DNA from: Oceanospirillaceae bacterium | Lineage (GTDB): Bacteria > Pseudomonadota > Gammaproteobacteria > Pseudomonadales > Balneatricaceae | Assembly: GCA_029938085.1 (NCBI GenBank) | Contig: JAPYOS010000009.1 | Coordinates: forward strand, 59,122-123,121 | DNA: 64,000 nucleotides | Direction of reading: 5' to 3' | Translations under genes and position numbers: made by a program | The notes under the pieces: model-generated | Told to the model about the DNA's origin: nothing | What the model saw: only the letters and a program-made list of their open reading frames with translations | Databases searched by the model: none | Part shown: positions 8,814 to 18,574 of the stretch, piece by piece | Layout of the letters: each line of letters starts with the position of its first letter | Numbering within the stretch: position 1 is the stretch's first letter

Positions 8814-11099
8814 TTAAAAAGATCGACCAAGAGTGATGTGAGTAGACTGCGTCTGATCGCCGGACTTTTGCTTTAACGGATTAGCAACCACCAAGGTTAA
8901 AGGCCCAACTGGGGTTAACCAGGACAGGTTCAAACCACCCGAAACCCGCAATTCACCGGCGCTAAATGCACCAGACTGATACACGTTACCCACGTCCACA
9001 AACAACGAAGTTCGCACCGAAGGCATATCATTAAACAAAGGGAAAATAAGTTCGGCCGAACCCGTGGTTAGTAGCTGCCCACCTAATGGTTCGCCAATGG
9101 AGTTTTTAGGGCCTAGAGAGTTGAAGGCAAAACCACGCACACTACCAAAACCGCCACCATAATAGTTGGCAAAGAATGGTGCCGTGCTGGTGTCACCGTA
9201 TGCCCCTACAACGCCCACACGAGCGCCCGCAGAAAACACCAACGACTCACTATGGTTTAATGGTGTAAAGGTACGGTAGTCGTAACCTAATTGATAAAAG
9301 TTCAAATCACTGTTGGGTAACGCCAAGTCTAAGTTAACCCCGTGGGAACTGCCTTTGGTCGGATACCAAAAGTCATTAAGGGTGTTATTGTTCCAGTTTA
9401 TGGTGGACTTATATTGTTTATATTGCTTGCCTTCTGCGGCAACAAAACTAGCCACCTCGGTCGCCGTTGTGCCACCCAATGCTAAGTCAATACGCTCATA
9501 GCCCAACTTAAAATCGAGACGTGTATGATCGTCAATAGGGTAGCCAAAGCGCATGTCTACACCCACTGTGTCGGTCGCAAAGTTACTCACAGCAACTTTG
9601 GCATAATCGCGCTTAGTGTAATACAGATCAATGCCTCGACTCACGCCATCCACGGTGTAATAGGGATTAAGATAACTAAAGCGATATTCGTCAGTACTAC
9701 TACTGGACGAGAATGAGGCTTCCATTTTATTGCCGGTGCCTAAGAAATTGTTTTGGTTAACAGAACCACCCCAAAATGCACCCTCACCATCGTTATAACC
9801 CACCACTGCAGACCAATCTGCCGTGAGGCCTTCTTCCACAGCAAACTCCACATCGAGTTGATCGTCAGTACCCGCAACAGGGGTGGTTTCCACGGCAACA
9901 TTATTGAAAAAGCCTAAGCGCTGTAAACGTAGCTTAGATGCCCTAATGTCGGCCATGGCTGCAACACCACCTTCTATTTGGCGCATTTCACGACGTAAAA
10001 CCTCATCACTGGTGCGCGTGTTACCGCGGAAATCTATGCGTCGAACATAGGTTCTTTTGCCGGCTCGCACTTGGTATTGCACGTCTACGGTTTTTAGATT
10101 TTCGTTGATTAGTGGCACCGGCTGAATATCGGCAAAGGCAAACCCTTGATCCCCAAACAGTTGGCGTACATCTTGTGCAGCGTTGACTAAATCTCGACGG
10201 GAAAACACCTGTCCAGACGAGGCATTGATGAGGCTTCTGATATCGGCCTCTTGGACTTCGTATTGACCAGCAATACTCACTTTGCCAATGGTAAACTGGT
10301 CGCCTTCGGCCAAATTAATGGTAATAAACACATTAGTTTTGTCTGCTGAGATCGCCACTTGGGTCGATTCGATATTAAATAACACATAGCCTTTATCTAA
10401 ATAATGCGAGCGAATGTTTTCTAAGTCGGCGGTGAGCTTTTCGCGGGAATATTGATCGTCTTTAGTAAACAAGGTCCAAAACCCAGGGGTTTGCAGACTC
10501 ATCAGTTTGATCAATTCACTATCACTGAAGTCATCATTACCAATGATATTGATATGACTAATGGAGGAAGTCACACCCTCATTAATACTCACCTCTATGG
10601 ATACGCGGTTTTCACCCAAATCTTCTACAACCGACTCTACCAACACGGCATAACGACCCTGACTGTTATACTGACGCTCCAATTCGAGCTCGATTTGAGC
10701 GAGGGTGGCGCGCTGGAAGATCTCACCTTCTTTGAGGCCCGCAGCTTCTAGTGCAGCACGTAACTGCTCGGTTTTTAGTAATTTATTACCATCCAATCCA
10801 ATAAAACCAATGGCAGGCCGCTCGCGTACGACTACGACCAGTAAGTTACCGTCTTGTTGTAGTTCAATGTCTTCGAAATAGCCACTTCTAAACATACTAC
10901 GGGTAGCAAACGCCAAGCTTCGGTCGTCTACATCATCACCTACTTGCAACGGCAATGTCGCAAAAGCTTGGTTTGAAGTTAGGCGCTGCAAACCTTCGAT
11001 GTGGATGTTTTCAATGGTAAATTCTCCACTCAGAGCCATAGGAGACATGGCCATCGTCAAACTTAACAAGAGTCCCAAAAGAACACGTTTCATATACAT
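8814..11099 (-). CDS. bamA: Outer membrane protein assembly factor BamA
   Basis: Central component of the BAM machine that folds beta-barrel proteins into the outer membrane. The 761-residue precursor has a signal peptide (about residues 1-25), five POTRA domains in the first half (starting FTIENIHIEGLQRL), and a C-terminal 16-stranded barrel. Lid and barrel motifs such as GGGFGSVRGF are present, and the chain ends in the aromatic signature GRSF. Two in-frame ATGs (11099 and 11093) precede the signal peptide, and either could be used; an AGG precedes the first closely. It sits between rseP and skp. Confidence 0.97.
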   Translation of the reverse strand: MYMKRVLLGLLLSLTMAMSPMALSGEFTIENIHIEGLQRLTSNQAFATLPLQVGDDVDDRSLAFATRSMFRSGYFEDIELQQDGNLLVVVVRERPAIGFIGLDGNKLLKTEQLRAALEAAGLKEGEIFQRATLAQIELELERQYNSQGRYAVLVESVVEDLGENRVSIEVSINEGVTSSISHINIIGNDDFSDSELIKLMSLQTPGFWTLFTKDDQYSREKLTADLENIRSHYLDKGYVLFNIESTQVAISADKTNVFITINLAEGDQFTIGKVSIAGQYEVQEADIRSLINASSGQVFSRRDLVNAAQDVRQLFGDQGFAFADIQPVPLINENLKTVDVQYQVRAGKRTYVRRIDFRGNTRTSDEVLRREMRQIEGGVAAMADIRASKLRLQRLGFFNNVAVETTPVAGTDDQLDVEFAVEEGLTADWSAVVGYNDGEGAFWGGSVNQNNFLGTGNKMEASFSSSSSTDEYRFSYLNPYYTVDGVSRGIDLYYTKRDYAKVAVSNFATDTVGVDMRFGYPIDDHTRLDFKLGYERIDLALGGTTATEVASFVAAEGKQYKQYKSTINWNNNTLNDFWYPTKGSSHGVNLDLALPNSDLNFYQLGYDYRTFTPLNHSESLVFSAGARVGVVGAYGDTSTAPFFANYYGGGFGSVRGFAFNSLGPKNSIGEPLGGQLLTTGSAELIFPLFNDMPSVRTSLFVDVGNVYQSGAFSAGELRVSGGLNLSWLTPVGPLTLVVANPLKQKSGDQTQSTHITLGRSF

Positions 11100-11113
11100 T
11101 TTACCTATAATTA

Positions 11114-12520
11114 TTAATGACGCATCAAGTCATTAGCAATAGCGATGATCATAACGCTAAACACTATGGCCATTCCAATACGCAAGCCTATAGCCTGAAT
11201 TCGATCAGGCACTTTCCGACCGGTAACTAACTCTATGAAGTAATATAGCAAATGCCCGCCATCGAGCATAGGAACAGGCAATAGATTTAACACACCTAAG
11301 CTCACACTTAAGTAGGCCATAAAACTAATGTAGGTAATCAAACCTGACGCGGCGGAAGCGGCAGCGACCTTAGCAATACTAATAGGACCACTTAAATGCT
11401 CGACCGACACCACCCCTTGCACCATTCTACTCAGAAAGCTAAGGGTGAGAGCGGCCATTTCTAGGGTTTTTTGACCACCTGCCATTATCCCATCGACCAA
11501 GCCTAGCTGCTGCTGGTGTTGTATAGAATAAGGCCATGAAATAGAGGCGACCCCTACCCCAATCTTACCGATTAAACCACCTGCTTGGTCAACATCACTG
11601 AGCAATGTTAACGGCAATAACAACAGCTCGCCGCGACGCTCCAAAGCGACCAGCACACTCGTATCTGGGTGGCCTTGGACATAGGTTACAAACTCATTAA
11701 AGCCAGCCATCGGCTGCTGGTTAAGCGCTACTATTTTGTCGCCCACTCGCAGTCCAGCGAGTTGCGCAGCACCACCCTCGATCAGCCGATCAATAACGAT
11801 GGGCACATTGGGTCGCCAAGGTTCAATGCCTAACTGCGATAGAGGGCTTGTTTGCACAGCCTCAGCCATCCACCGATTGACAGGAACCCGATAGGACACA
11901 ACACCGCCTACCAGCGGCAGTTGATCTGACGCATTGGCGTGCACCGCTTGCTGCTGCAATACAGACCTATCCAGCGGCTGCAACGCCACGTCAATGTAGC
12001 CCGTTGCGCCAATTCGCTTGGCCAATGCTAGATTAACCGCTTCCCAACTACGCGTTACCTGCCCATCAATAGAAATAATTTGTTGTACTGGCGTTAAGCC
12101 TGCTGTTTGAGCTGGCGAATTCGCCAAAACAGGCCCGATTACGGGAATCAACTGGGTGGTGCCGGCCATTTGCACTACGGCATAGAGCAAGGCAGCAAAC
12201 ACCAAGTTGACAATAGGGCCCGCGGCCACAATAGCAATGCGCACCCATACCTTTTGCTGGTCGAACGCAGCCGCCATCTCATGTTGAGGAACGTCATCAT
12301 TACGGCTGTCTAACATACGTACATAGCCACCTAACGGTATCCATGCAAACACATATTCAGTGCCATCTTGGCCGATACGCTGAAATATGGGGCGCCCAAA
12401 ACCAACGGAAAAGCGCAGCACTTTGACACCACTCCAACGGGCTACAAAAAAATGACCCGCCTCATGGATGCTGACTAATACAGCAAGGGCAAATAATGTG
12501 GTTAATATGGTAGTAAGCAT
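11114..12520 (-). CDS. rseP: RIP metalloprotease RseP (site-2 protease)
   Basis: Inner-membrane zinc protease that cuts the anti-sigma factor RseA within the membrane during the envelope stress response and also clears signal-peptide remnants. The 468 residues carry the HEAGH zinc motif at residues 19-23 in the first transmembrane helix. Two periplasmic PDZ regions occupy about 130-330. The second active-site motif, NLLPVPMLDGGHLLYY, lies near 405, followed by a final transmembrane helix. It is slightly longer than the 450 residues of E. coli. It lies 14 nt after cdsA and 14 nt before bamA. Confidence 0.97.
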   Translation of the reverse strand: MLTTILTTLFALAVLVSIHEAGHFFVARWSGVKVLRFSVGFGRPIFQRIGQDGTEYVFAWIPLGGYVRMLDSRNDDVPQHEMAAAFDQQKVWVRIAIVAAGPIVNLVFAALLYAVVQMAGTTQLIPVIGPVLANSPAQTAGLTPVQQIISIDGQVTRSWEAVNLALAKRIGATGYIDVALQPLDRSVLQQQAVHANASDQLPLVGGVVSYRVPVNRWMAEAVQTSPLSQLGIEPWRPNVPIVIDRLIEGGAAQLAGLRVGDKIVALNQQPMAGFNEFVTYVQGHPDTSVLVALERRGELLLLPLTLLSDVDQAGGLIGKIGVGVASISWPYSIQHQQQLGLVDGIMAGGQKTLEMAALTLSFLSRMVQGVVSVEHLSGPISIAKVAAASAASGLITYISFMAYLSVSLGVLNLLPVPMLDGGHLLYYFIELVTGRKVPDRIQAIGLRIGMAIVFSVMIIAIANDLMRH

Positions 12521-12534
12521 TACGCCTCAGGGGT

Positions 12535-13344
12535 TTAAGTGCCCACCAAAAGAAGGCACAGTGCAAATACGGGTGCTGCAGAAGTGAGGCTATCAATGCG
12601 GTCCATGATGCCGCCATGGCCGGGTAAAATTGAGCCACTGTCTTTAATGCCACACTGGCGTTTAAACATGCTTTCAGTGAGGTCGCCAATCACCGAGGCA
12701 AATAACACCACCACAGCCAAAAGATAGATGCTCAAGGACATATCCTTGGCGAAATGTAGGTAAGGCTGCACCAAGGCAGACACCAATAATACAGTGGCCA
12801 CTGCACCACCCACACCCGCCCATGACTTTGCGGGGCTAACCCTAGGCATGAGCTTACGCTTACCAAAACGTTTACCGGCAAAATAGGCACCGGTATCCGC
12901 ACCCCATACCAGCAAAAACAAATACACCATCAGCCACGGACCCTGATCCATCTGCCGAATCGACACCATGGCCGCCCATGTAGGGACCAAAATAAACAGC
13001 CCAACTAGGCCTTTACTAGGACGCCGACACCAAAGCTTAGAAAAACGCGGGTACTTCACTACCAACAGTGTCGCCACCAACCACCAACCAGCAGCCACGG
13101 CAAACACCCATTGCTGGTACTGCGCCATGAGCTTTTGTAGCACCACAATCGCAAACAATACAGTCAGCACGTACACGGTACGCTGACTACGGCTTACCAA
13201 CCGCATCATAGCGGTCCATTCCCATGCCCCCATAAGTACAACGAGGGCCATAAATAATGCGAACGCTTGGTGCGGCAAAAAAAACACCGCGCCTAACGTA
13301 AGCGGGGCCAGCACCAAGGCTGTAGCAATTCTTGATCTCAACAT
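12535..13344 (-). CDS. cdsA: Phosphatidate cytidylyltransferase
   Basis: Integral membrane enzyme that makes CDP-diacylglycerol from phosphatidate and CTP, the precursor of all bacterial phospholipids. The 269 residues are mostly hydrophobic with about eight transmembrane segments. The CDP-alcohol signature near the C-terminus reads GDLTESMFKRQCGIKDSG then PGHGGIMDRIDS, the diagnostic S-x27 type pattern. It begins 43 nt after the uppS stop and ends 14 nt before rseP starts. In most relatives dxr is found in this cluster near here, but there is no room for it on either side. Confidence 0.97.
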   Translation of the reverse strand: MLRSRIATALVLAPLTLGAVFFLPHQAFALFMALVVLMGAWEWTAMMRLVSRSQRTVYVLTVLFAIVVLQKLMAQYQQWVFAVAAGWWLVATLLVVKYPRFSKLWCRRPSKGLVGLFILVPTWAAMVSIRQMDQGPWLMVYLFLLVWGADTGAYFAGKRFGKRKLMPRVSPAKSWAGVGGAVATVLLVSALVQPYLHFAKDMSLSIYLLAVVVLFASVIGDLTESMFKRQCGIKDSGSILPGHGGIMDRIDSLTSAAPVFALCLLLVGT

Positions 13345-13387
13345 ATTATTATTTTATATTGCGTCAAAGCGGCTTACCACTCCGTGG

Positions 13388-14158
13388 TTAGGCATTCGAC
13401 TCTTGTTCAGTTAACTGCGCACTTGTTTGGCCAAATCTCCGTTGTCTTTGGCCGAACTCCACAAGTGTATCAACCATCTTTTGGTGCTTAAACTCAGGCC
13501 ACAAGGCATCTACAAAAACAAACTCCGCATACGCCATTTGCCACAACAAAAAGTTGCTAATGCGCTGCTCACCACTGGTACGAATACATAGGTCTACCGC
13601 CGGCAAATCACCCAAACTCATGTATTTGCCAAACTTTTCTTCAGTTATGGCGTCGATATCCAAGCCTTGCTGCTGAACTTCGAGCGCCATTTTTTTAGCT
13701 GTTTCTACAATGTCCCAACGGCCACCATAGTTGGCCGCAATGTTAAGCTGCATACCGGTGTTAGCTTGAGTTTTAGTTTCTGCCAATACAATCAGCTTTT
13801 GTAATTCTGGACTTAAGCCCTGAATGTTACCAATAATTCGCAAGCGAATGTTGTTTTCATGGAGCTTATTCACTTCGCGCTTAAGCACGTACACAAATAA
13901 GTCCATCAAGGCTTTAACTTCGAGTGGCGGGCGCCGCCAGTTCTCACTACTAAACGCAAATAACGTGAGCGCAGGAACTTGGTAGTGCACCGCCGTTTCA
14001 ATCACGGCACGCACTGCGTCAACACCCGCTTTATGGCCAGCAACACCAGACAAACCTTCGCGCTTAGCCCAGCGATTGTTGCCGTCCATAATAATGGCAA
14101 TATGCTCAGGTAAAGCGTCCAGTTTCTGTGCCAGTATAGTTTGGCGCGGGTCGGTCAT
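13388..14158 (-). CDS. uppS: Undecaprenyl diphosphate synthase
   Basis: Cis-prenyltransferase that extends farnesyl diphosphate to C55, the lipid carrier for peptidoglycan and O-antigen. The 256 residues contain IAIIMDGNNRWAKREG (catalytic Asp at residue 25), the TLFAFSSENWRRP region and the C-terminal IRTSGEQRISNFLLWQ motif followed by a YAEFVF segment. It starts 43 nt downstream of frr. Its substrates come from the isoprenoid pathway, whose usual neighbour dxr is missing from this cluster. Confidence 0.97.
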   Translation of the reverse strand: MTDPRQTILAQKLDALPEHIAIIMDGNNRWAKREGLSGVAGHKAGVDAVRAVIETAVHYQVPALTLFAFSSENWRRPPLEVKALMDLFVYVLKREVNKLHENNIRLRIIGNIQGLSPELQKLIVLAETKTQANTGMQLNIAANYGGRWDIVETAKKMALEVQQQGLDIDAITEEKFGKYMSLGDLPAVDLCIRTSGEQRISNFLLWQMAYAEFVFVDALWPEFKHQKMVDTLVEFGQRQRRFGQTSAQLTEQESNA

Positions 14159-14201
14159 GCAGTCATCCTTAATATGGGCCTAGAAAGAAGCGAGATGCAG
14201 G

Positions 14202-14759
14202 TTAAACCTCCATCAAATCCTTTTCTTTCGCTAGTAGGGCCGCTTCGATGCTAGCCACGTGTGCATCAGTCACCTTTTGCACCAAATCTTCACCACGGCG
14301 GGCATCATCTTCTGAGATGTCTTTATCCTTCAAAAGTTCCTTAATATCGCCATTGGCATCACGGCGAATGCTGCGTACCGATACACGGGCCTTTTCAGCT
14401 TCTTCGCGTGCACCACGAATAAAGCTTTTGCGTGTCTCTTCCGTTAACGCCGGCATCGGCACACGAATCAAGTCACCTGATGTAGACGGGTTAAGGCCTA
14501 AGTTCGCCTTCATAATGGCTTTTTCAATTTCTGGCACCATGGGTTTTTCCCAAGGAGAGACAGCCAAACAACGGCCATCTTCTACAGAAATGTTGGCCAG
14601 CTGATTTAACGGCGTGTCGCTACCATAATAAGACACCATTACACTGTCTAGAATACTGGGATGTGCGCGACCTGTGCGGATACGCTTAAAGGCTTCACTA
14701 AGGGCGCCAATACTCTTGTCCATACGCGCATCGGCATCTTGCTGAATGTCGTTAATCAT
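14202..14759 (-). CDS. frr: Ribosome recycling factor
   Basis: Splits post-termination ribosomes together with EF-G. The 185-residue protein is the usual length. It shows the helical-bundle signature with [20 protein letters not shown] and the C-terminal [20 protein letters not shown]. It is one base away from pyrH upstream, so the two are almost certainly co-translated. uppS follows after 43 nt. Confidence 0.98.
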   Translation of the reverse strand: MINDIQQDADARMDKSIGALSEAFKRIRTGRAHPSILDSVMVSYYGSDTPLNQLANISVEDGRCLAVSPWEKPMVPEIEKAIMKANLGLNPSTSGDLIRVPMPALTEETRKSFIRGAREEAEKARVSVRSIRRDANGDIKELLKDKDISEDDARRGEDLVQKVTDAHVASIEAALLAKEKDLMEV

Positions 14760-14760
14760 T

Positions 14761-15513
14761 TTATTCCCCGCCCTCAGGCAATGTCACATTTACCAAGGTA
14801 CCTTCATGGCCACCGACGACTAGGTTGACTAGCGCACCTGGGTTATTCATATTAAATACTCGTACCGGCATTTCTTGGTCGCGGCATAAACACATGGCCG
14901 TAAGATCCATCACACCCAACTGCTTTTCTATGGCTTCGTCAAAGGTAACGTACTCGTATTTAACCGCAGCAGGATTTTTAACGGGGTCCGCATCATATAC
15001 GCCGTCCACCTTGGTCGCTTTAAGCACTACGTCGGCTTCTACTTCAATACCACGTAACGCAGCAGCAGAGTCGGTAGTGAAAAAAGGATTACCCGTACCG
15101 GCAGAAAAGATCACCACATTGCCTTGAGATAAATATAGCATAGCATTGCGACGGTCATAATGATCCACTACACCGCTCATGGGAATAGCCGACATGACTC
15201 GAGTCGTGATGTTTGAGCGCTCTAACGCATCACGCATGGCCAAGGCGTTCATCACCGTAGCTAGCATGCCCATATGGTCGCCAGTCACTCGATCCATACC
15301 GGCTTCACTCAATGCAGCACCACGAAACAAGTTGCCGCCGCCGATGACTAGACCAACCTGCACACCGATACCCACTAACTGACCAATCTCAAGTGCCATA
15401 CGATCCAATACCTTGGGGTCTATACCAAAGCTTTCGCTACCCATAAGGGCTTCGCCGCTGAGCTTGAGCAAAATCCGCTTATAGCGAGGTTGGCGCTTAT
15501 CAGGAATTGCCAT
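14761..15513 (-). CDS. pyrH: Uridylate kinase
   Basis: Hexameric bacterial UMP kinase of the amino-acid kinase family that phosphorylates UMP to UDP. The 250 residues begin with a short extension, then [28 protein letters not shown] and [19 protein letters not shown], the standard nucleotide and UMP binding segments. The C-terminus is about ten residues longer than in E. coli. A 190 nt gap with a terminator separates it from tsf, so it probably has its own promoter, but I cannot name one confidently. frr follows after one base. Confidence 0.97.
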   Translation of the reverse strand: MAIPDKRQPRYKRILLKLSGEALMGSESFGIDPKVLDRMALEIGQLVGIGVQVGLVIGGGNLFRGAALSEAGMDRVTGDHMGMLATVMNALAMRDALERSNITTRVMSAIPMSGVVDHYDRRNAMLYLSQGNVVIFSAGTGNPFFTTDSAAALRGIEVEADVVLKATKVDGVYDADPVKNPAAVKYEYVTFDEAIEKQLGVMDLTAMCLCRDQEMPVRVFNMNNPGALVNLVVGGHEGTLVNVTLPEGGE

Positions 15514-15637
15514 TCATCTTCTCCGAGTAGTTACTGTGCCCCGCTAGCCTAGACATGTGTATAAGATAGCGCTGACAAAACAATAAGATAGTGACGTATT
15601 AATCAGTCTAGAGCAAGTTATGCCCTAGACTAAAATC

Positions 15638-15684
15638 AAAAAAAAAGCGCCGCCACAGCAGGCTAGCTACCGTGACGACGCTTT
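15638..15684 (-). terminator. Rho-independent terminator after tsf
   Basis: On the minus strand a 13-bp stem forms between 15672-15684 and 15644-15656, with two G-U wobbles and a 15-nt loop. A run of U follows (A-run at 15638-15646 on the plus strand). It starts 18 nt after the tsf stop codon and should separate rpsB-tsf from pyrH. Confidence 0.85.
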
Positions 15685-15702
15685 ATATAAGGTTAATTAA
15701 TC

Positions 15703-16563
15703 TTAACCTTTTAGCTGCTGTGCAACTTCTGCAGCAAAATCCACTTCTTCAACTTCGATGCCTTCGCCAACTTCTAAACGATTGAAGGCAGACACAGACG
15801 CATCAACTGCTTTAAGCAAGTCGCTGATTTTTTGCTCTGGGTTCTTAACAAAAGGCTGCTCAGTTAGACTGTTTTCAGCCAAGAACTTGTTGATACGGCC
15901 AGTCATCATCTTATCGACGATCGCATCAGGCTTGCCGGCCATGTCTGGCTGGGCCTTGATGATTTCCTTTTCCTTTTCCACTTCGTCTGCAGACATGTCG
16001 TCACGGCTGATCACACGCGGGTTAACTGCAGTAACGTGCATGGCGATGTCTTTGGCCAACTCGCTCTCGCCAGCAGTCAACGCGATTAAGGTACCGATCT
16101 TGTTATTGCTGTGCACGTATGCGGCAACGTTAGCAGCTTCAAGCATAACAATACGACGAGGGGTAATGTTTTCGCCAATCTTCTGTACTAGCTTTTCACG
16201 AGCATCAGTTAGATCGCCAACCATCAAAGTAGCCATGTCGTCTTGCTTAGCAGCAAAAGCAGCATCCGTTACCTGACTAACAAAAGCCAAGAAACCTGCA
16301 TCACGAGCAGCAAAGTCAGTTTCTGAGTTAACTTCAACCAATACACCAAAAGAACCGTCGTCGGCAACTTTTGCACATACAACGCCTTCAGCAGCAGTAC
16401 GGCCAGCTTTCTTAGCCGCTTTCATACCACTAGACTTACGTAAGTCTTCGATTGCCTGCTCAATGTTGCCGTCAGCAGCAACAAGGGCTTTTTTACAATC
16501 CATCATGCCCAAGCTAGTACGCTCGCGCAGTTCTTTAACCATAGATGCAGAGATTGCAGCCAT
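15703..16563 (-). CDS. tsf: Elongation factor Ts
   Basis: Guanine-nucleotide exchange factor for EF-Tu. The 286 residues start with a UBA-like domain containing [16 protein letters not shown] and the [15 protein letters not shown] turn, then the [12 protein letters not shown] signature of the core domain. A dimerisation region and a short C-terminal module ending in [10 protein letters not shown] follow. It follows rpsB after 118 nt that hold an attenuator-like hairpin, as in other gammaproteobacteria. Confidence 0.98.
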   Translation of the reverse strand: MAAISASMVKELRERTSLGMMDCKKALVAADGNIEQAIEDLRKSSGMKAAKKAGRTAAEGVVCAKVADDGSFGVLVEVNSETDFAARDAGFLAFVSQVTDAAFAAKQDDMATLMVGDLTDAREKLVQKIGENITPRRIVMLEAANVAAYVHSNNKIGTLIALTAGESELAKDIAMHVTAVNPRVISRDDMSADEVEKEKEIIKAQPDMAGKPDAIVDKMMTGRINKFLAENSLTEQPFVKNPEQKISDLLKAVDASVSAFNRLEVGEGIEVEEVDFAAEVAQQLKG

Positions 16564-16623
16564 TAGAAAATCCTCAAATTGGGTTCATAACGCCCTTACC
16601 CACACGGTAAGACGTTGTTAAAA

Positions 16624-16646
16624 AAAAGGGAGCAAAGCTCCCTTTT
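16624..16646 (-). terminator. Hairpin between rpsB and tsf (partial terminator/attenuator)
   Basis: A perfect stem GGGAGC/GCTCCC with a three-base loop is extended by four A-U pairs and followed by a U-run on the minus strand. It lies between the rpsB stop and the tsf start. In this operon such a hairpin usually causes only partial termination, giving more S2 than EF-Ts message; that role is inferred. Confidence 0.75.
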
Positions 16647-16681
16647 ATATGCAAATGCTTAGCTAAACCAAGGGTTTAGTC

Positions 16682-17428
16682 TTATTCAGCAGCTGCTTCT
16701 TCGGCTACTTCAGCCACTTCAACGAATTCGCCAGCCACTGCTGTGCCGTCGTCTTTGCCAGCTGCACAGGCATCAGCCATAGCAGAAACATAGATTTCGA
16801 TCGCGCGAAGTGCGTCGTCGTTAGCAGGGATAACGTAATCGATGCCATCTGGGTTGCTGTTAGTATCAACGATACCGATAACAGGGATGCCCAGCTTGTT
16901 GGCTTCGTTGATCGCAATACGCTCATGCTCAACGTCAACTACGAACAAAGCGTCTGGTAGGCCGCCCATGTCCTTGATGCCGCCGATAGCGCGCTCAAGC
17001 TTTTCCATTTCACGTTGACGCATCAACGCTTCTTTCTTAGTCAACTGCTCAGATGTGCCGTCGTTGAACTGAGTTTCCAATGTACGGAAACGGTTGATCG
17101 ACTGACGAATCGTCTTGTAGTTAGTTAACATGCCGCCCAACCAACGATGGTTAACGTAAGGCATGCCAACACGACTAGCGTGTTCTTTAATCAACTTACC
17201 TGCCGCGCGCTTAGTACCAACGAACAATACCTTGTTCTTGTTGGAAGCCATTTTCTCAACGATAGCAAGGGCATCGTTAAGGGCTGGCAAAGTTTGATCT
17301 AGGTTGATGATATGGATTTTGTTACGAGCGCCAAAGATGTACTGGCCCATTTTTGGGTTCCAGTAACGTGTTTGGTGGCCGAAGTGGGCGCCGGCTTTAA
17401 GCAGGTCGCGCATACTTACTTTAGTCAT
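16682..17428 (-). CDS. rpsB: 30S ribosomal protein S2
   Basis: Small-subunit ribosomal protein that binds late at the head-body junction and recruits S1. The 248 residues contain the family signatures [20 protein letters not shown] near the N-terminus and [15 protein letters not shown], then the [16 protein letters not shown] segment. The C-terminal tail is acidic and alanine-rich ([12 protein letters not shown]). It is the promoter-proximal gene of the long minus-strand cluster and has a 200 nt leader. Confidence 0.98.
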   Translation of the reverse strand: MTKVSMRDLLKAGAHFGHQTRYWNPKMGQYIFGARNKIHIINLDQTLPALNDALAIVEKMASNKNKVLFVGTKRAAGKLIKEHASRVGMPYVNHRWLGGMLTNYKTIRQSINRFRTLETQFNDGTSEQLTKKEALMRQREMEKLERAIGGIKDMGGLPDALFVVDVEHERIAINEANKLGIPVIGIVDTNSNPDGIDYVIPANDDALRAIEIYVSAMADACAAGKDDGTAVAGEFVEVAEVAEEAAAE

Positions 17429-17629
17429 TTTAATTTCCTTTGTACGGGTTAGGCCTCCATAAACCCTCGCCTTGTTCTACTTAATAGAAGCAAGGACCAC
17501 AGTTCGATCAGAAGCCTTAAAGCAGGCATCCAACACCCAGAACCATGTGCCGGTTTATGTGTGACGTTAAGTTAAGCTCCAAATACGTTGCGTTTGTGGT
17601 TACACAAGAGCAGTTCGAATTTGGGCGCG
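17429..17629 (-). promoter_or_regulatory. rpsB 5' leader with two hairpins (candidate S2 autoregulatory leader)
   Basis: This is the transcribed leader between the predicted rpsB promoter and its ATG, within a gene-free stretch of 373 nt (17429-17801). One hairpin at 17470-17495 pairs CCTTG-TTCTA with TAGAA-CAAGG. A second, closer to the start, pairs GGGTT with AACCC around 17447-17467 and partly surrounds the ribosome binding site region. Gammaproteobacterial rpsB is known to be feedback-controlled by S2 through its leader. That this leader does so is inferred from position and structure. Confidence 0.55.
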
Positions 17630-17632
17630 CAA

Positions 17633-17662
17633 TTTATACCATAAAACACGTCACAAAGGCAA
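17633..17662 (-). promoter_or_regulatory. Predicted rpsB promoter
   Basis: On the minus strand a -35 TTGCCT (17657-17662) and a -10 TATAAA (17633-17638) are spaced by 18 nt. A GC-rich discriminator (GCGCGCC) follows, typical of growth-rate-regulated, stringently controlled ribosomal promoters. Confidence 0.65.
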
Positions 17663-17751
17663 AACATAATTGCAATCACTGCAGCATTTTAGCTGCTCGT
17701 ATTTTTACCACCGATGCCAAGCCATGTAATTAATTTCTACTCCATGTCTGA

Positions 17752-17757
17752 TATAAT
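17752..17757 (+). promoter_or_regulatory. Predicted -10 element of the map-glnD promoter
   Basis: A consensus TATAAT lies 44 nt upstream of the map start codon. No good -35 hexamer is visible at 16-18 nt spacing, so only the -10 is claimed. Confidence 0.45.
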
Positions 17758-17801
17758 TCCGTACAACAAAGCCCACTTGCTAAACACACACTGAGAAGTC
17801 G

Positions 17802-18572
17802 ATGAATATTCTTATTAAAGACGCCGCCGAAATAGAAAAAATGCGCGTAGCCGGCCGCTTGGCAGCAGAAGTATTGGAAATGATCCACGAGCATGTACAA
17901 GTGGGCGTAACCACCAACAAACTCAACCAGCTCTGCCATGACTACATTGTTGATGTGCAAGAGGCTGTACCTGCGCCGCTAAACTACCACGGATTTCCTA
18001 AGTCTATTTGCACCTCGGTTAATCAGGTTGTGTGCCATGGCATACCTAACGACAAACCGCTCAAGAATGGTGATTGGGTGAATATCGACATCACGGTGAT
18101 TAAAGACGGTTACCATGGCGATACCAGCCGCATGTTCCCTGTCGGCAAAGCAGCCCCCCATTCCGAACGTTTAGTCGCTATTACCCAAGAGTGTTTATAT
18201 AAAGGCATGGCGCTGGTTAAACCTGGTGCTCGTTTAGGCGACATTGGTCATGTAATCCAAGTACACGCCGAAGCTAATCACTACTCCATTGTGCAAGAAT
18301 ATTGTGGCCACGGTATTGGCGTAGGTTTTCACGAAGACCCACAGGTGTTGCATTACGGTAAACCCAATACGGGTGTAGAACTCAAACAAGGCATGATATT
18401 TACCATTGAACCCATGCTCAATGCAGGCAAGCGCCATGTGAAGCTGAATAAGAACGACGGCTGGACAGTGACTACCGTAGACAAGCGTTTATCGGCTCAG
18501 TTTGAACACACCATATTGGTGACTGCCGACGGCTATGAAAACCTCACTATTCGTAAAGAAGAAATGGTGTAA
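17802..18572 (+). CDS. map: Methionine aminopeptidase, type I
   Basis: Removes the initiator methionine from nascent proteins. The 256 residues are the normal type Ia length. The five metal ligands are visible: two Asp in VNIDITVIKDGYHGDTSR, His in CGHGIGVGFHEDP, Glu in TIEPMLN and Glu in QFEHTIL. It is divergent from rpsB, a common arrangement, and glnD starts two bases after its stop. Confidence 0.98.
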   Translation: MNILIKDAAEIEKMRVAGRLAAEVLEMIHEHVQVGVTTNKLNQLCHDYIVDVQEAVPAPLNYHGFPKSICTSVNQVVCHGIPNDKPLKNGDWVNIDITVIKDGYHGDTSRMFPVGKAAPHSERLVAITQECLYKGMALVKPGARLGDIGHVIQVHAEANHYSIVQEYCGHGIGVGFHEDPQVLHYGKPNTGVELKQGMIFTIEPMLNAGKRHVKLNKNDGWTVTTVDKRLSAQFEHTILVTADGYENLTIRKEEMV

Positions 18573-18574
18573 CC

